Positions 1-5,161 are shown, counted from the stretch's first letter. The stretch: 5,255 nucleotides of DNA from SZUA-186 sp039714155 (GCA_039714155.1 JBDLJX010000136.1:1-5255); one strand, 5' to 3'. Numbers and translations are program-made. Notes: generated from the sequence alone by a model not told the origin.

Positions 1-324
1 AATCGCCCCGCCATCATCTTCCTGAGTCTGGTGCTGGCACTTGGTGCGGGTGTAGGATCAGCTGCTGTCGCTGAAAGCATGGATAACGCGGTTCGCGGCA
101 CCAAGGGACTCATTGCCGTGCTGAATACCGCGCCACTGGCGGTTATTCCATACCTTGCCAACAAGGCAGATACCAGCAAGGATAAAACCCGCAAGCGAGT
201 ATTGCTCATATCGGTTGTTGCGGGCTTTGTAATCATTCTCCTGCTGATTCATTTCCTGGTTTCACCGCTTGATGTGCTGTGGTTCAAGGGGGTACGGAAG
301 GTGGATAATATTCTCGGGGAGTGA
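1..324 (+). CDS. Polysaccharide chain-length determinant (GumC/Wzz-like), C-terminal fragment
   Basis: The frame is open from base 1 and ends at TGA 322-324, so only the last 107 residues are present and the true start lies outside the window. The fragment opens with NRPAIIF and a hydrophobic helix (about residues 4-24). A cytoplasmic stretch follows with the ESMDNAVR and APLAVIPYL motifs typical of the region after the last inner-membrane helix of GumC/CpsC-type polysaccharide co-polymerases. A charged segment (about 55-66) and a further strong hydrophobic segment (about 67-90) end at a short tail. Family members sit in the inner membrane and set exopolysaccharide chain length together with a cytoplasmic P-loop tyrosine kinase, which is the next gene here. 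The stop codon lies in the first unit of a 7-bp repeat. The family is fairly sure; the subfamily is inferred, because the N-terminal Wzz domain cannot be seen. Confidence 0.75.
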   Translation, partial: NRPAIIFLSLVLALGAGVGSAAVAESMDNAVRGTKGLIAVLNTAPLAVIPYLANKADTSKDKTRKRVLLISVVAGFVIILLLIHFLVSPLDVLWFKGVRKVDNILGE

Positions 325-355
325 GGTGTAAAGGGTGAGACGTGAAGTGTGAAAC
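321..355 (+). repeat. Five degenerate 7-bp tandem repeats
   Basis: Five consecutive heptamers can be read: GTGAGGT, GTAAAGG, GTGAGAC, GTGAAGT and GTGAAAC. The consensus is roughly GTGARRY. The array starts one base before the stop codon of the chain-length gene, so the TGA stop is part of the first unit. Copy number is low and the units are diverged. Its role is unknown, and it may be an old, decaying microsatellite. Confidence 0.5.
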
Positions 356-365
356 GGCTTTATTT

Positions 366-525
366 GCCACGGAAACACACGGAAAAAACCAATTTAAACA
401 CGTAGGAGCGAATTTATTCGCGATACAAACTGGTGAAATACCTGACACCACATCGCAGCTGAAGCTGCTCCTACACTGGATTTTATACAGGTTTTGTATT
501 CATTCCTTCCGTGTGCTTCCGTGGC
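366..525. repeat. 19-bp imperfect inverted repeat enclosing a REP pair
   Basis: The left arm at 366-384 (GCCACGGAAACACACGGAA) is the reverse complement of the right arm at 507-525 with one mismatch (18 of 19 match). The arms are about 122 bases apart and enclose the REP pair at 402-474. No transposase gene lies between them, and no clear target-site duplication can be seen at the edges. This could be a small non-autonomous element into which a REP pair inserted, or two opposed copies of a dispersed repeat. Only the inverted repeat itself is seen directly; the mobile origin is inferred. Confidence 0.5.
402..474. repeat. REP pair A (two GTAG hairpins, opposite orientation)
   Basis: The plus-oriented arm at 402-424 reads GTAGGAGC, then GAA, loop TTTA, TTC, then GCGAT. 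The minus-oriented arm at 452-474 is the same design with stem AGC/GCT and loop TGAA on this strand. The GTAG ends face outwards. The 27-base spacer contains AATACCTG (437-444), which recurs in the spacer of pair D (5207-5214). A conserved GTAG tetranucleotide next to a hairpin is the known signature of REP sequences mobilised by RAYT proteins, and such a gene lies at 4610-5074. Confidence 0.85.
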
Positions 526-629
526 TAATCACCACCAACCTCACTGTTTTTAAAGAATTTCTCACATTTCCCGATACTGGTTAATAGTCCCCGCAGCAAG
601 GTATGATGTAGCGTACGAGTAATTCTCAG

Positions 630-659
630 GGGTATTTCGCTGGCAGCGACCTAATACCC
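630..659 (+). promoter_or_regulatory. Hairpin upstream of the kinase gene
   Basis: GGGTATT (630-636) pairs with AATACCC (653-659), and TCGCT (637-641) pairs with AGCGA (645-649) around a GGC loop. This gives a 12-bp stem with a three-base bulge (CCT, 650-652) on the 3' side. No T-run follows, so it is a poor intrinsic terminator. It ends where the palindrome at 660-674 begins. It could be part of a regulatory region, or a weak terminator for upstream transcription. The structure is seen in the sequence; the role is inferred. Confidence 0.4.
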
Positions 660-674
660 TTAATCATTGATTAA
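660..674. promoter_or_regulatory. Perfect 7-1-7 palindrome, candidate operator
   Basis: TTAATCA, a central T, then TGATTAA form a perfect inverted repeat centred 50 bases upstream of the kinase ATG. This is the size and symmetry of a site for a dimeric helix-turn-helix regulator. A possible -10 element (TACACT, 683-688) lies downstream; 17 bases upstream of it is only a weak -35 match (TTAATC, 660-665), which the palindrome would cover. A repressor site over the promoter is therefore a reasonable inference, but AT-rich palindromes can occur by chance and no known regulator motif is claimed. Confidence 0.35.
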
Positions 675-716
675 TAACGGGTTACACTGTTAGAAGAACA
701 TACTGGACGACTGACT

Positions 717-1523
717 ATGGAACGCATCAAAGAAGCATTGGACAAGGCCCGACAGGAACGCCAGATCCGCGAGGGCACATCGCCTGCCCCTGTACCTGCG
801 CCGACCGGCAAACCCCGACCTGACAGCCGGGGTATCGAATACGGGCAGACTGAAACCATCACCGTGGATGATGCCGTGCTGCGAGAAAACCGCATTGTGG
901 TCGGCGTCGAACCCGGCCCGTTTACCGAATCCTACAACCTGCTGCGCACCCAGATCCTGCAGCGCTTCAAGGAAAACAACTGGAATGTGCTGGCAGTCAC
1001 CAGCCCGGGCAGAGGCGAAGGCAAGACCCTGACCGCCATCAACCTCGCCATCAGTATTGCCCGGGAAGTCGATTACACCGTGCTGCTGGTCGATGCCAAC
1101 CTCAGGCACCCCTGGATGCTGGAACACTTTGGCCTGCCGGAACGCAAGGGACTGAGCGACTACCTGACCAGCAACGTACCCATTGAGGAGTTACTGGTGA
1201 AGCCCGGTCGGGTCGATCACCTGGTGCTGCTGCCCGGCGGACAACGTCTGGAGCACTCCGCGGAAATGCTCAGTTCGCCGAAGATGGAACAGCTGGTCGC
1301 GGACATGAAATCCCGCTACCACAGCCGCATTATCATATTTGATCTGCCGCCGGTGCTCTCCAGCGCCGACGCCCTCGCCTTCTCGCCGTATGTCGATGCC
1401 GCCCTGCTGGTGGTCGAGGAAGGTGTGACGCAGAAGGAAGAACTGCAGAACGCGGTTGACCTGCTCAGCACCACCAATATCGTCGGCACGGTACTGAACA
1501 AGGCGGAACCGAAGAAGTCCTGA
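717..1523 (+). CDS. CpsD/CapB-type P-loop tyrosine kinase-like protein (EPS)
   Basis: This 268-residue cytoplasmic P-loop protein is of the BY-kinase type that partners a chain-length determinant and controls exopolysaccharide polymerisation. The N-terminus (MERIKEALDKARQER) and a Pro-rich segment (about 22-36) are followed by the FTESYNLLRTQI region (69-80). Walker A is SPGRGEGKT (96-104, K103), Walker A' is VLLVDANLRHP (122-132, D126) and Walker B is IIIFDLPP (205-212, D209). The order and spacing match the family. The C-terminus ends in LNKAEPKKS with no tyrosine cluster, the last tyrosine being Y225, so tail autophosphorylation in the usual way is doubtful. The ATG at 717 has only a weak GGA (705-707) as ribosome site. 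The ATPase gene starts 16 bases after the stop, which suggests one operon. The N-terminus and gene order resemble the exosortase-associated kinase group; that placement is inferred. Confidence 0.88.
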   Translation: MERIKEALDKARQERQIREGTSPAPVPAPTGKPRPDSRGIEYGQTETITVDDAVLRENRIVVGVEPGPFTESYNLLRTQILQRFKENNWNVLAVTSPGRGEGKTLTAINLAISIAREVDYTVLLVDANLRHPWMLEHFGLPERKGLSDYLTSNVPIEELLVKPGRVDHLVLLPGGQRLEHSAEMLSSPKMEQLVADMKSRYHSRIIIFDLPPVLSSADALAFSPYVDAALLVVEEGVTQKEELQNAVDLLSTTNIVGTVLNKAEPKKS

Positions 1524-1539
1524 CCAACCCAACGCAATC

Positions 1540-3000
1540 ATGTACGAGTCATTCTACAACCTGCGGGAAAAACCCTTCACGCTGCTGCCGGATCCTGGCT
1601 TCCTCTATCTCAGTGACAAGCACCGCATGGCGCTGACGCTGCTCGAGTACGGCCTGATGAACCAGGCGGGTTTTACCGTAATCAGCGGTGATATCGGCAC
1701 CGGCAAGACCACCCTGATCCGGCACCTGCTCGATAACATGGACCGCGAGCATACCGTTGGCCTGATTTCCAACACCCACCGCGAGTTTGGTGAACTGCTG
1801 CAATGGATTCTGCTGGCCTTTAACCTCGACCACTCGGGGATGAACAAGGTCGAAATGTACCAGCGCTTTATTGATTTCATTATTGACGAGTACGCGCACA
1901 ACCGCCGCACCGTGCTGATTATCGACGAGGCCCAGAACATGGCAGCGGAGACACTGGAGGAACTGCGCATGCTGTCCAACGTCAATGCCGACAAGGACCA
2001 GGCGTTGCAGGTCATCCTCGTCGGTCAGCGGGAGCTGCGCGACACCCTGCGCCGACCCGACCTGGTGCAGTTTGCCCAGCGCATCTCGGTCGACTATCAC
2101 CTGGAGCCACTCTCCGAACCGGAGGTCATCGGTTACATCCGCCATCGTGTTGAAACCGCCGGGGGTAACCCGGAGCTGTTCAACGAAGATGCCAGCCGTG
2201 CCATCCACCGTTTCAGTGGCGGCGTGCCGCGACTGATCAACCAGCTTTGCGACAATGCCCTGGTCTACGGCTATGCCGGGCAATTGCAGCAAATTGACAA
2301 CCAGCTGGTCAATGACGTCGCCTACGAGAAACAGCAGGGTGGTATCTTCCCGGTGTACTCGGAGGCAGAGCCACCGGCTCCCAGGGAAAAGGCGCCTGAA
2401 CCGGAAACGGTCACGGCACCAGCCGCCGTCGCCACGGTAGTAGAGGAACCTGCTGTTACAGCCATGCCGGTTGTGGAAAGCCTGGCCGATACCGACCTGC
2501 CACCGGACACGCCTGCGGCTAAAGAGGTAATCGATGAATACGCCAAATTCAGACCGGCTACCCCGCCCCCGGCTGAACCCAGGATAAGCGCGGCTGTACG
2601 CGCACCGGAACTGGTCAAAAAAAAAAGAAAAACAATACACATCGCCATCGCTTCCGTTCGCGCAACCCTGTGTCACTATTTATCAAGACTGTTAGAAAGC
2701 TATGGGCTTGAGGTGGTCAGCGCCGGCCCGTTAAACGAGCAATTCCTCGCCAGTCTTGAGTCAATCCCGCACGACGTCCTGCTGATCGACCGCCACGAAG
2801 ACACCGCTGACAACACAGATCACCTGTCAGACATATTGAAACGCTGGCACACGTCGGTGTTGTTCAATGATTCTGCGCTCACCGAGATCAGTCTGCAGCA
2901 GGGTGAACCCGGGTTCGGCCACTCACTGACGCAGCAGCTTACCTCCCTGTCAGACCAGGACACCAACACGCTCACCGCTATCCCGCGGCATGGCACCTGA
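1540..3000 (+). CDS. ExeA-type AAA ATPase with C-terminal receiver-like domain
   Basis: This 486-residue protein starts with MYESFYNLREKPF, the hallmark N-terminus of ExeA-like ATPases in secretion and EPS loci. Walker A is GDIGTGKTT (50-58, K56) and Walker B is VLIIDEAQ (125-132, D129/E130). ILVGQRELRDTL (159-170) and LRRPDLVQFAQR (170-181) are further family motifs, and the AAA part ends near 270. A Pro/Ala/Glu-rich linker (about 272-360) and a basic patch KKKRK (360-364) lead to an alpha/beta domain (about 366-470). This domain has a DVLLID strand (412-417) and a SVLFNDS strand (439-445), like a CheY/CheB receiver fold. D417 is where the phospho-acceptor would be, but the acidic pair after the first strand is replaced by ASVR, so it may be a pseudo-receiver. 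The peptidoglycan-binding domain of classical ExeA is absent. No Shine-Dalgarno is visible in the 16-base gap after the kinase gene, so coupling is likely. The AAA part is sure; the receiver assignment is moderate. Confidence 0.88.
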   Translation: MYESFYNLREKPFTLLPDPGFLYLSDKHRMALTLLEYGLMNQAGFTVISGDIGTGKTTLIRHLLDNMDREHTVGLISNTHREFGELLQWILLAFNLDHSGMNKVEMYQRFIDFIIDEYAHNRRTVLIIDEAQNMAAETLEELRMLSNVNADKDQALQVILVGQRELRDTLRRPDLVQFAQRISVDYHLEPLSEPEVIGYIRHRVETAGGNPELFNEDASRAIHRFSGGVPRLINQLCDNALVYGYAGQLQQIDNQLVNDVAYEKQQGGIFPVYSEAEPPAPREKAPEPETVTAPAAVATVVEEPAVTAMPVVESLADTDLPPDTPAAKEVIDEYAKFRPATPPPAEPRISAAVRAPELVKKKRKTIHIAIASVRATLCHYLSRLLESYGLEVVSAGPLNEQFLASLESIPHDVLLIDRHEDTADNTDHLSDILKRWHTSVLFNDSALTEISLQQGEPGFGHSLTQQLTSLSDQDTNTLTAIPRHGT

Positions 3001-3027
3001 GCCCAATGATGCGATTGCCATGCCCCC

Positions 3028-3098
3028 GCAGGGGCGGCTTTAGCCGCGATTGGCGGAATACCCGTTTGCAATGCAATCGCGAATGAATTCGCTCCTAC
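3028..3098. repeat. REP pair B between the ATPase gene and galE
   Basis: The plus-oriented arm (3028-3050) is decayed at its end, with GCAGGGGC in place of GTAGGAGC, but keeps the stem GGC, loop TTTA, stem GCC and the GCGAT tail. The minus-oriented arm (3076-3098) is intact, with stem GAA/TTC and loop TGAA on this strand. The spacer contains AATACCCG (3057-3064), matching the spacer box of the other pairs. The right arm ends directly before the putative ribosome site of galE. The pair may act as a transcription attenuator or RNA-stability element between the two genes, a known role of REPs in enterobacteria; here that is inference. Confidence 0.8.
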
Positions 3099-3110
3099 GG
3101 TGATATTCAC

Positions 3111-4100
3111 TTGACCAGGCCCGCAATCCTCGTTGTCGGTGGCGCCGGCTATATTGGTTCGCACATGGTGCTCGACCTGCTACGGGCGGACTACCCGGTT
3201 GTTACCCTGGACAACCTGTCCAGGGGTCATCGCGAGTTGTTACCCGGCGGTGAATTTATCGAAGGCGACCTCGGCAACACCGTCGACCTGGACCACATAT
3301 TCAGTGAATATCCGATCGAGGCCGTAATGCATTTCGCCGCCTGGTCGCTGGTGGGCGAGTCGGTCGAAAAACCGCTGGACTATTACCGTAATAATGTTGC
3401 CAACACACTGGCCCTGCTGGAGGCCATGCAGCGACATGGTGTTTCCCGTTTCATCTTCTCTTCGACGGCAGCCGTTTATGGCGAGCCGGTGAAAACGCCA
3501 ATTACCGAGGAGCACCCCTGCGCGCCCACCAACCCTTATGGTGCGACCAAGCTCGCCGTGGAACGCATGCTGCATGACGTCAGCCAGTCGTCCGGGCTGA
3601 CCTGGAGCTGCCTGCGCTATTTCAATGCGGCCGGGGCCGATGCCGGCGGCAGCATTGGTGAACGCCATCAGCCGGAAACCCACCTGATACCACTGGTGCT
3701 GCAGGTTGCAACCGGTGAGCGTGACTCGATAAAGATTTTCGGGGAAGACTACCCGACTCCGGACGGCACCTGCCTGCGCGACTATGTACATGTCTCCGAC
3801 CTGACACAGGCGCATCTGCTGGCACTGGAGGCCCTGCTTGATGATGGCGGCAACGCCATCTACAACCTCGGCAACAATACGGGTTACTCGGTCAGAGAGG
3901 TTATCGATATCGCGCGCGCCGTTACCGGACATGCCATTCCCGCGACACCCGAAGCACGGCGGCCCGGTGACCCGGCGATACTGGTTGCCGATTCCAGCCG
4001 TATTCGCAACACACTGGGCTGGGCACCGGGATATGAAAGCCTTGAAGAAATTATCGGCACCGCATGGGACTGGCATCGCAAGGAAGCCGGCCTCGGCTGA
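3111..4100 (+). CDS. galE: UDP-glucose 4-epimerase
   Basis: This 329-residue cytoplasmic NAD-dependent enzyme interconverts UDP-glucose and UDP-galactose and so feeds sugar nucleotides into polysaccharide synthesis. It is an extended short-chain dehydrogenase. The Rossmann motif is GGAGYIG (10-16). Catalytic T119 lies in SSTAAVYG (117-124), and Y143 and K147 lie in NPYGATK (141-147). DGTCLRDYVHVSD (218-230) and the RPGDP motif (284-288) are also typical of GalE, and the length is normal. The start is TTG at 3111: no ATG or GTG lies between the upstream in-frame stop (3084-3086) and the Rossmann motif. GGTGA at 3099-3103 is a fitting ribosome site seven bases ahead, placed right after a REP arm. 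The VanZ-like gene follows after 11 bases, which suggests cotranscription. Some relatives act on UDP-GlcNAc or uronates; substrate choice cannot be settled here. Confidence 0.95.
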   Translation: MTRPAILVVGGAGYIGSHMVLDLLRADYPVVTLDNLSRGHRELLPGGEFIEGDLGNTVDLDHIFSEYPIEAVMHFAAWSLVGESVEKPLDYYRNNVANTLALLEAMQRHGVSRFIFSSTAAVYGEPVKTPITEEHPCAPTNPYGATKLAVERMLHDVSQSSGLTWSCLRYFNAAGADAGGSIGERHQPETHLIPLVLQVATGERDSIKIFGEDYPTPDGTCLRDYVHVSDLTQAHLLALEALLDDGGNAIYNLGNNTGYSVREVIDIARAVTGHAIPATPEARRPGDPAILVADSSRIRNTLGWAPGYESLEEIIGTAWDWHRKEAGLG

Positions 4101-4111
4101 GTTCTGGGGAT

Positions 4112-4489
4112 ATGTCGTATCGAATACGCTACCTGTCACTCGCCCTGGCAGTTGCCTGGGCAGGTGTGATTTTCATCCTGTCCAGCCAACCCGGCACCTA
4201 CGTCCCGCTCCTGTTTGCCGGGCAGGACAAGCTGCTGCATGCGCTGGTGTTCAGCGTGCTTGGCTTCCTGGCACTGGGTGCAATGAAACCGGCAGGCCGG
4301 GGCTACACATGGATACAGTTCGTGCTCGCCATTGCACTGACAGGCGCCTACGGAGTTCTGGACGAAGTTCACCAGCATTTTGTACCGGGCAGGGTCACGG
4401 ATATCTATGACGCCCTGGCTGATATTACCGGCGCAATTCTTGGCACAGGGGTATTGTATGTATTGAACCGGTGGCGACATCGCGGCTGA
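4112..4489 (+). CDS. VanZ-like family small membrane protein
   Basis: A 125-residue protein with four predicted membrane helices (about 6-23, 43-58, 67-83 and 102-118). The VanZ-family pattern is clear: FILSSQPG (21-28), DKLLHALVF (39-47), YGVLDEVHQHFVPGR (80-94) and D..DALAD..G (97-107). VanZ itself gives low-level teicoplanin resistance by an unknown route; most relatives, including those in polysaccharide loci, have no known role, so no resistance function is implied. I chose ATG 4112 because it gives a compact family-like N-terminus outside galE. An in-frame ATG at 4064 would add 16 residues that overlap galE and fit poorly. GGGGA (4106-4110) is close to the start codon, so ribosome binding may be weak or coupled to galE translation. 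The last two codons and the TGA stop lie inside a REP arm (4479-4501), so the C-terminus RG is REP-encoded. Confidence 0.85.
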   Translation: MSYRIRYLSLALAVAWAGVIFILSSQPGTYVPLLFAGQDKLLHALVFSVLGFLALGAMKPAGRGYTWIQFVLAIALTGAYGVLDEVHQHFVPGRVTDIYDALADITGAILGTGVLYVLNRWRHRG

Positions 4490-4501
4490 AGCCGCTCCTA
4501 C
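4479..4501 (-). repeat. REP arm C1, overlapping the end of the VanZ-like gene
   Basis: This minus-oriented arm has ATC, stem GCGGC, loop TGAA, stem GCCGC, and ends in TCCTAC, the complement of GTAGGA. It supplies the TGA stop (4487-4489) of the VanZ-like gene from its loop. The GTAG end faces right, into the 11-bp tandem array. Confidence 0.85.
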
Positions 4502-4545
4502 GCCGCTCCTACGCCGCTCCTACGCCGCTCCTACGCCGCTCCTAC
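4491..4545 (-). repeat. Five perfect 11-bp tandem repeats grown from a REP end
   Basis: GCCGCTCCTAC occurs five times in a row without mismatch (4491-4501, 4502-4512, 4513-4523, 4524-4534, 4535-4545). The first copy is the outer half of REP arm C1. Read on the minus strand the unit is GTAGGAGCGGC, so each copy repeats the GTAG box and one stem strand but not the full hairpin. Identical copies point to recent expansion, by slippage or by repeated RAYT action. The array is followed by GCGGGAATCCCA (4546-4557), close to the tail after the last arm at 5243-5254, and by a run of ten C (4558-4567). Confidence 0.9.
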
Positions 4546-4567
4546 GCGGGAATCCCACCCCCCCCCC

Positions 4568-4590
4568 GTAGGAGCGAATTTATTCGCGAT
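4568..4590 (+). repeat. REP arm C2, downstream of the RAYT gene
   Basis: This plus-oriented arm has GTAGGAGC, stem GAA, loop TTTA, stem TTC and a GCGAT tail. It is identical to the arms at 402-424 and 5162-5184, and it shares three more bases (CAT) with the latter. It lies 19 bases beyond the stop codon of the minus-strand RAYT gene, with its GTAG end facing away from that gene. Confidence 0.9.
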
Positions 4591-4609
4591 CATGTTGTAT
4601 GATCTACCA

Positions 4610-5074
4610 TCAAAGCCACACACAATCCCATAGTGGATAATCCCTTACGGTCCTGACCAAACCCGCGCGCAGAGGATTGGCAACCACATATCTTGCCAGT
4701 TCGACAAGATCCTCCTCTTTTCTGACTGCGTGATCATGGTATGCGGGTTGCCAAGCGGCGCCTTTCCTGCGCAGATGTATATTGAGTTTTCTGGATGAAC
4801 GTCCTTTCAAGGCTTTCAAGACATTTGAAAGAGAGCTCCCAGTCTTGAGCTGCATCAGCCAGTGCAAATGATCGGGCATAACTACCCATGCCAGTGTTTC
4901 TGCAGACCCCTGATCTTCCAACCTGCGCAATTCATTGACAAGAATACGTCCTGCCCAGAAATCGGTGAAGATAGGCATCCGTTGGTATGTGACAGTTGTA
5001 ATCAGGTAGGTTTGATTACATGCTGAATACCGGAATTTTCTTAGTGCCGACTGATTCGGACAATCCTTGTCCAT
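4610..5074 (-). CDS. REP-associated tyrosine transposase (RAYT, Y1/HUH family)
   Basis: A 154-residue single-strand DNA transposase of the IS200-like Y1 superfamily, thought to cut and join at REP hairpins next to the GTAG box. The HUH metal site is MPDHLHWLM (66-74, H69 and H71). The likely nucleophile is Y112 in WQPAYHDHAVR (108-118). The NPLRAGLV motif (133-140) and the TTVTYQRMPIF start region (26-36) are family hallmarks. All key residues are present and the frame is intact, so it may be active. The ATG at 5074-5072 is preceded by GGAGG (5083-5079, minus strand), the clearest ribosome site in the window. A REP arm lies in the leader just upstream, which would allow self-regulation by binding. 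The gene looks more AT-rich than the EPS genes, which hints at separate ancestry. The family is firm; activity is unknown. Confidence 0.93.
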   Translation of the reverse strand: MDKDCPNQSALRKFRYSACNQTYLITTVTYQRMPIFTDFWAGRILVNELRRLEDQGSAETLAWVVMPDHLHWLMQLKTGSSLSNVLKALKGRSSRKLNIHLRRKGAAWQPAYHDHAVRKEEDLVELARYVVANPLRAGLVRTVRDYPLWDCVWL

Positions 5075-5091
5075 TGCTCCTCCATAAGATA

Positions 5092-5136
5092 ATCGCGGCT
5101 AAAAGCCTGTCCCCACGCAGGCGGGGCCGCTCCTAC
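5092..5136 (-). repeat. REP arm C3 with a 21-bp insertion, in the RAYT leader
   Basis: The ends match a minus-oriented REP arm: ATCGCGGCTAAAA at the left and GCCGCTCCTAC at the right. An extra 21 bases enlarge the middle. Inside, GCCTG (5105-5109) can pair with CAGGC (5118-5122), and CCCC (5111-5114) with GGGG (5123-5126). These pairings interleave, so they exclude each other or form a pseudoknot. The arm lies 17 bases upstream of the RAYT start codon. Confidence 0.7.
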
Positions 5137-5161
5137 GATAAAATCGAATCCTGACTATCCC

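Larger units (their letters stand above)
325..716. other. Gene-free intergenic gap rich in repeats
   Basis: These 392 bases separate the chain-length gene from the kinase gene. I see no credible gene in them. The one sizeable open frame (342-584, GTG start) runs through a heptad repeat, an inverted repeat and a REP pair, and its product resembles nothing. In order the gap holds degenerate 7-bp repeats, a 19-bp inverted repeat enclosing a REP pair, an AT-rich unassigned stretch (about 526-629), a hairpin (630-659) and a palindrome (660-674), then the kinase leader. The gap makes it likely that the kinase and ATPase genes have their own promoter, separate from the chain-length gene. Confidence 0.8.
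4568..5136 (-). mobile_element. REP-bounded RAYT unit (autonomous REP element)
   Basis: Two REP arms with GTAG ends facing outwards (4568-4590 and 5092-5136) enclose the RAYT gene. The geometry is that of the short REP pairs at 402-474, 3028-3098 and 5162-5242, with the transposase gene in place of the spacer. RAYT genes flanked by cognate REPs are known in Pseudomonas, Stenotrophomonas and enterobacteria. Whether this 569-bp stretch moves as one unit is inferred; RAYTs are usually single-copy and vertically kept, unlike true insertion sequences. Confidence 0.6.

Noticed and set aside
342..584. Open frame of 80 codons with a GTG start in the gap before the kinase gene
   Set aside because: It is made of heptad, inverted-repeat and REP sequence, has no ribosome site, and its product has no recognisable motif.
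641..688. Sigma-54 promoter suggested by TGGCAG at 641-646
   Set aside because: There is no GC element at the required distance downstream, so the match is only half a site.
1549..2676. Long minus-strand open frame (375 codons) opposite the ATPase gene
   Set aside because: It is antisense to a clear AAA ATPase gene. Its translation is rich in Val/Gln/Arg with no domain motif, as expected of a shadow of a GC-rich gene.
3240..4139. Minus-strand open frame (299 codons) opposite galE
   Set aside because: galE motifs are complete on the plus strand; the antisense product shows no motif or plausible ribosome site.
3838..4410. Plus-strand open frame (190 codons) overlapping galE and the VanZ-like gene in another frame
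   Set aside because: Both overlapped genes are well supported, and the product is low-complexity with no family resemblance.
4112..4489. Glycopeptide resistance function for the VanZ-like gene
   Set aside because: No other van genes are present and the family is widespread with unknown roles, so only family membership is supported.
4491..4545. Tandem array as a possible CRISPR
   Set aside because: The 11-bp units are directly adjacent with no spacers, and the unit is half of a REP arm.
4568..4590. REP hairpins as intrinsic terminators
   Set aside because: The stems are short and none is followed by a T-run in the needed direction. An effect on transcription or RNA ends is possible, but a terminator call is not supported.
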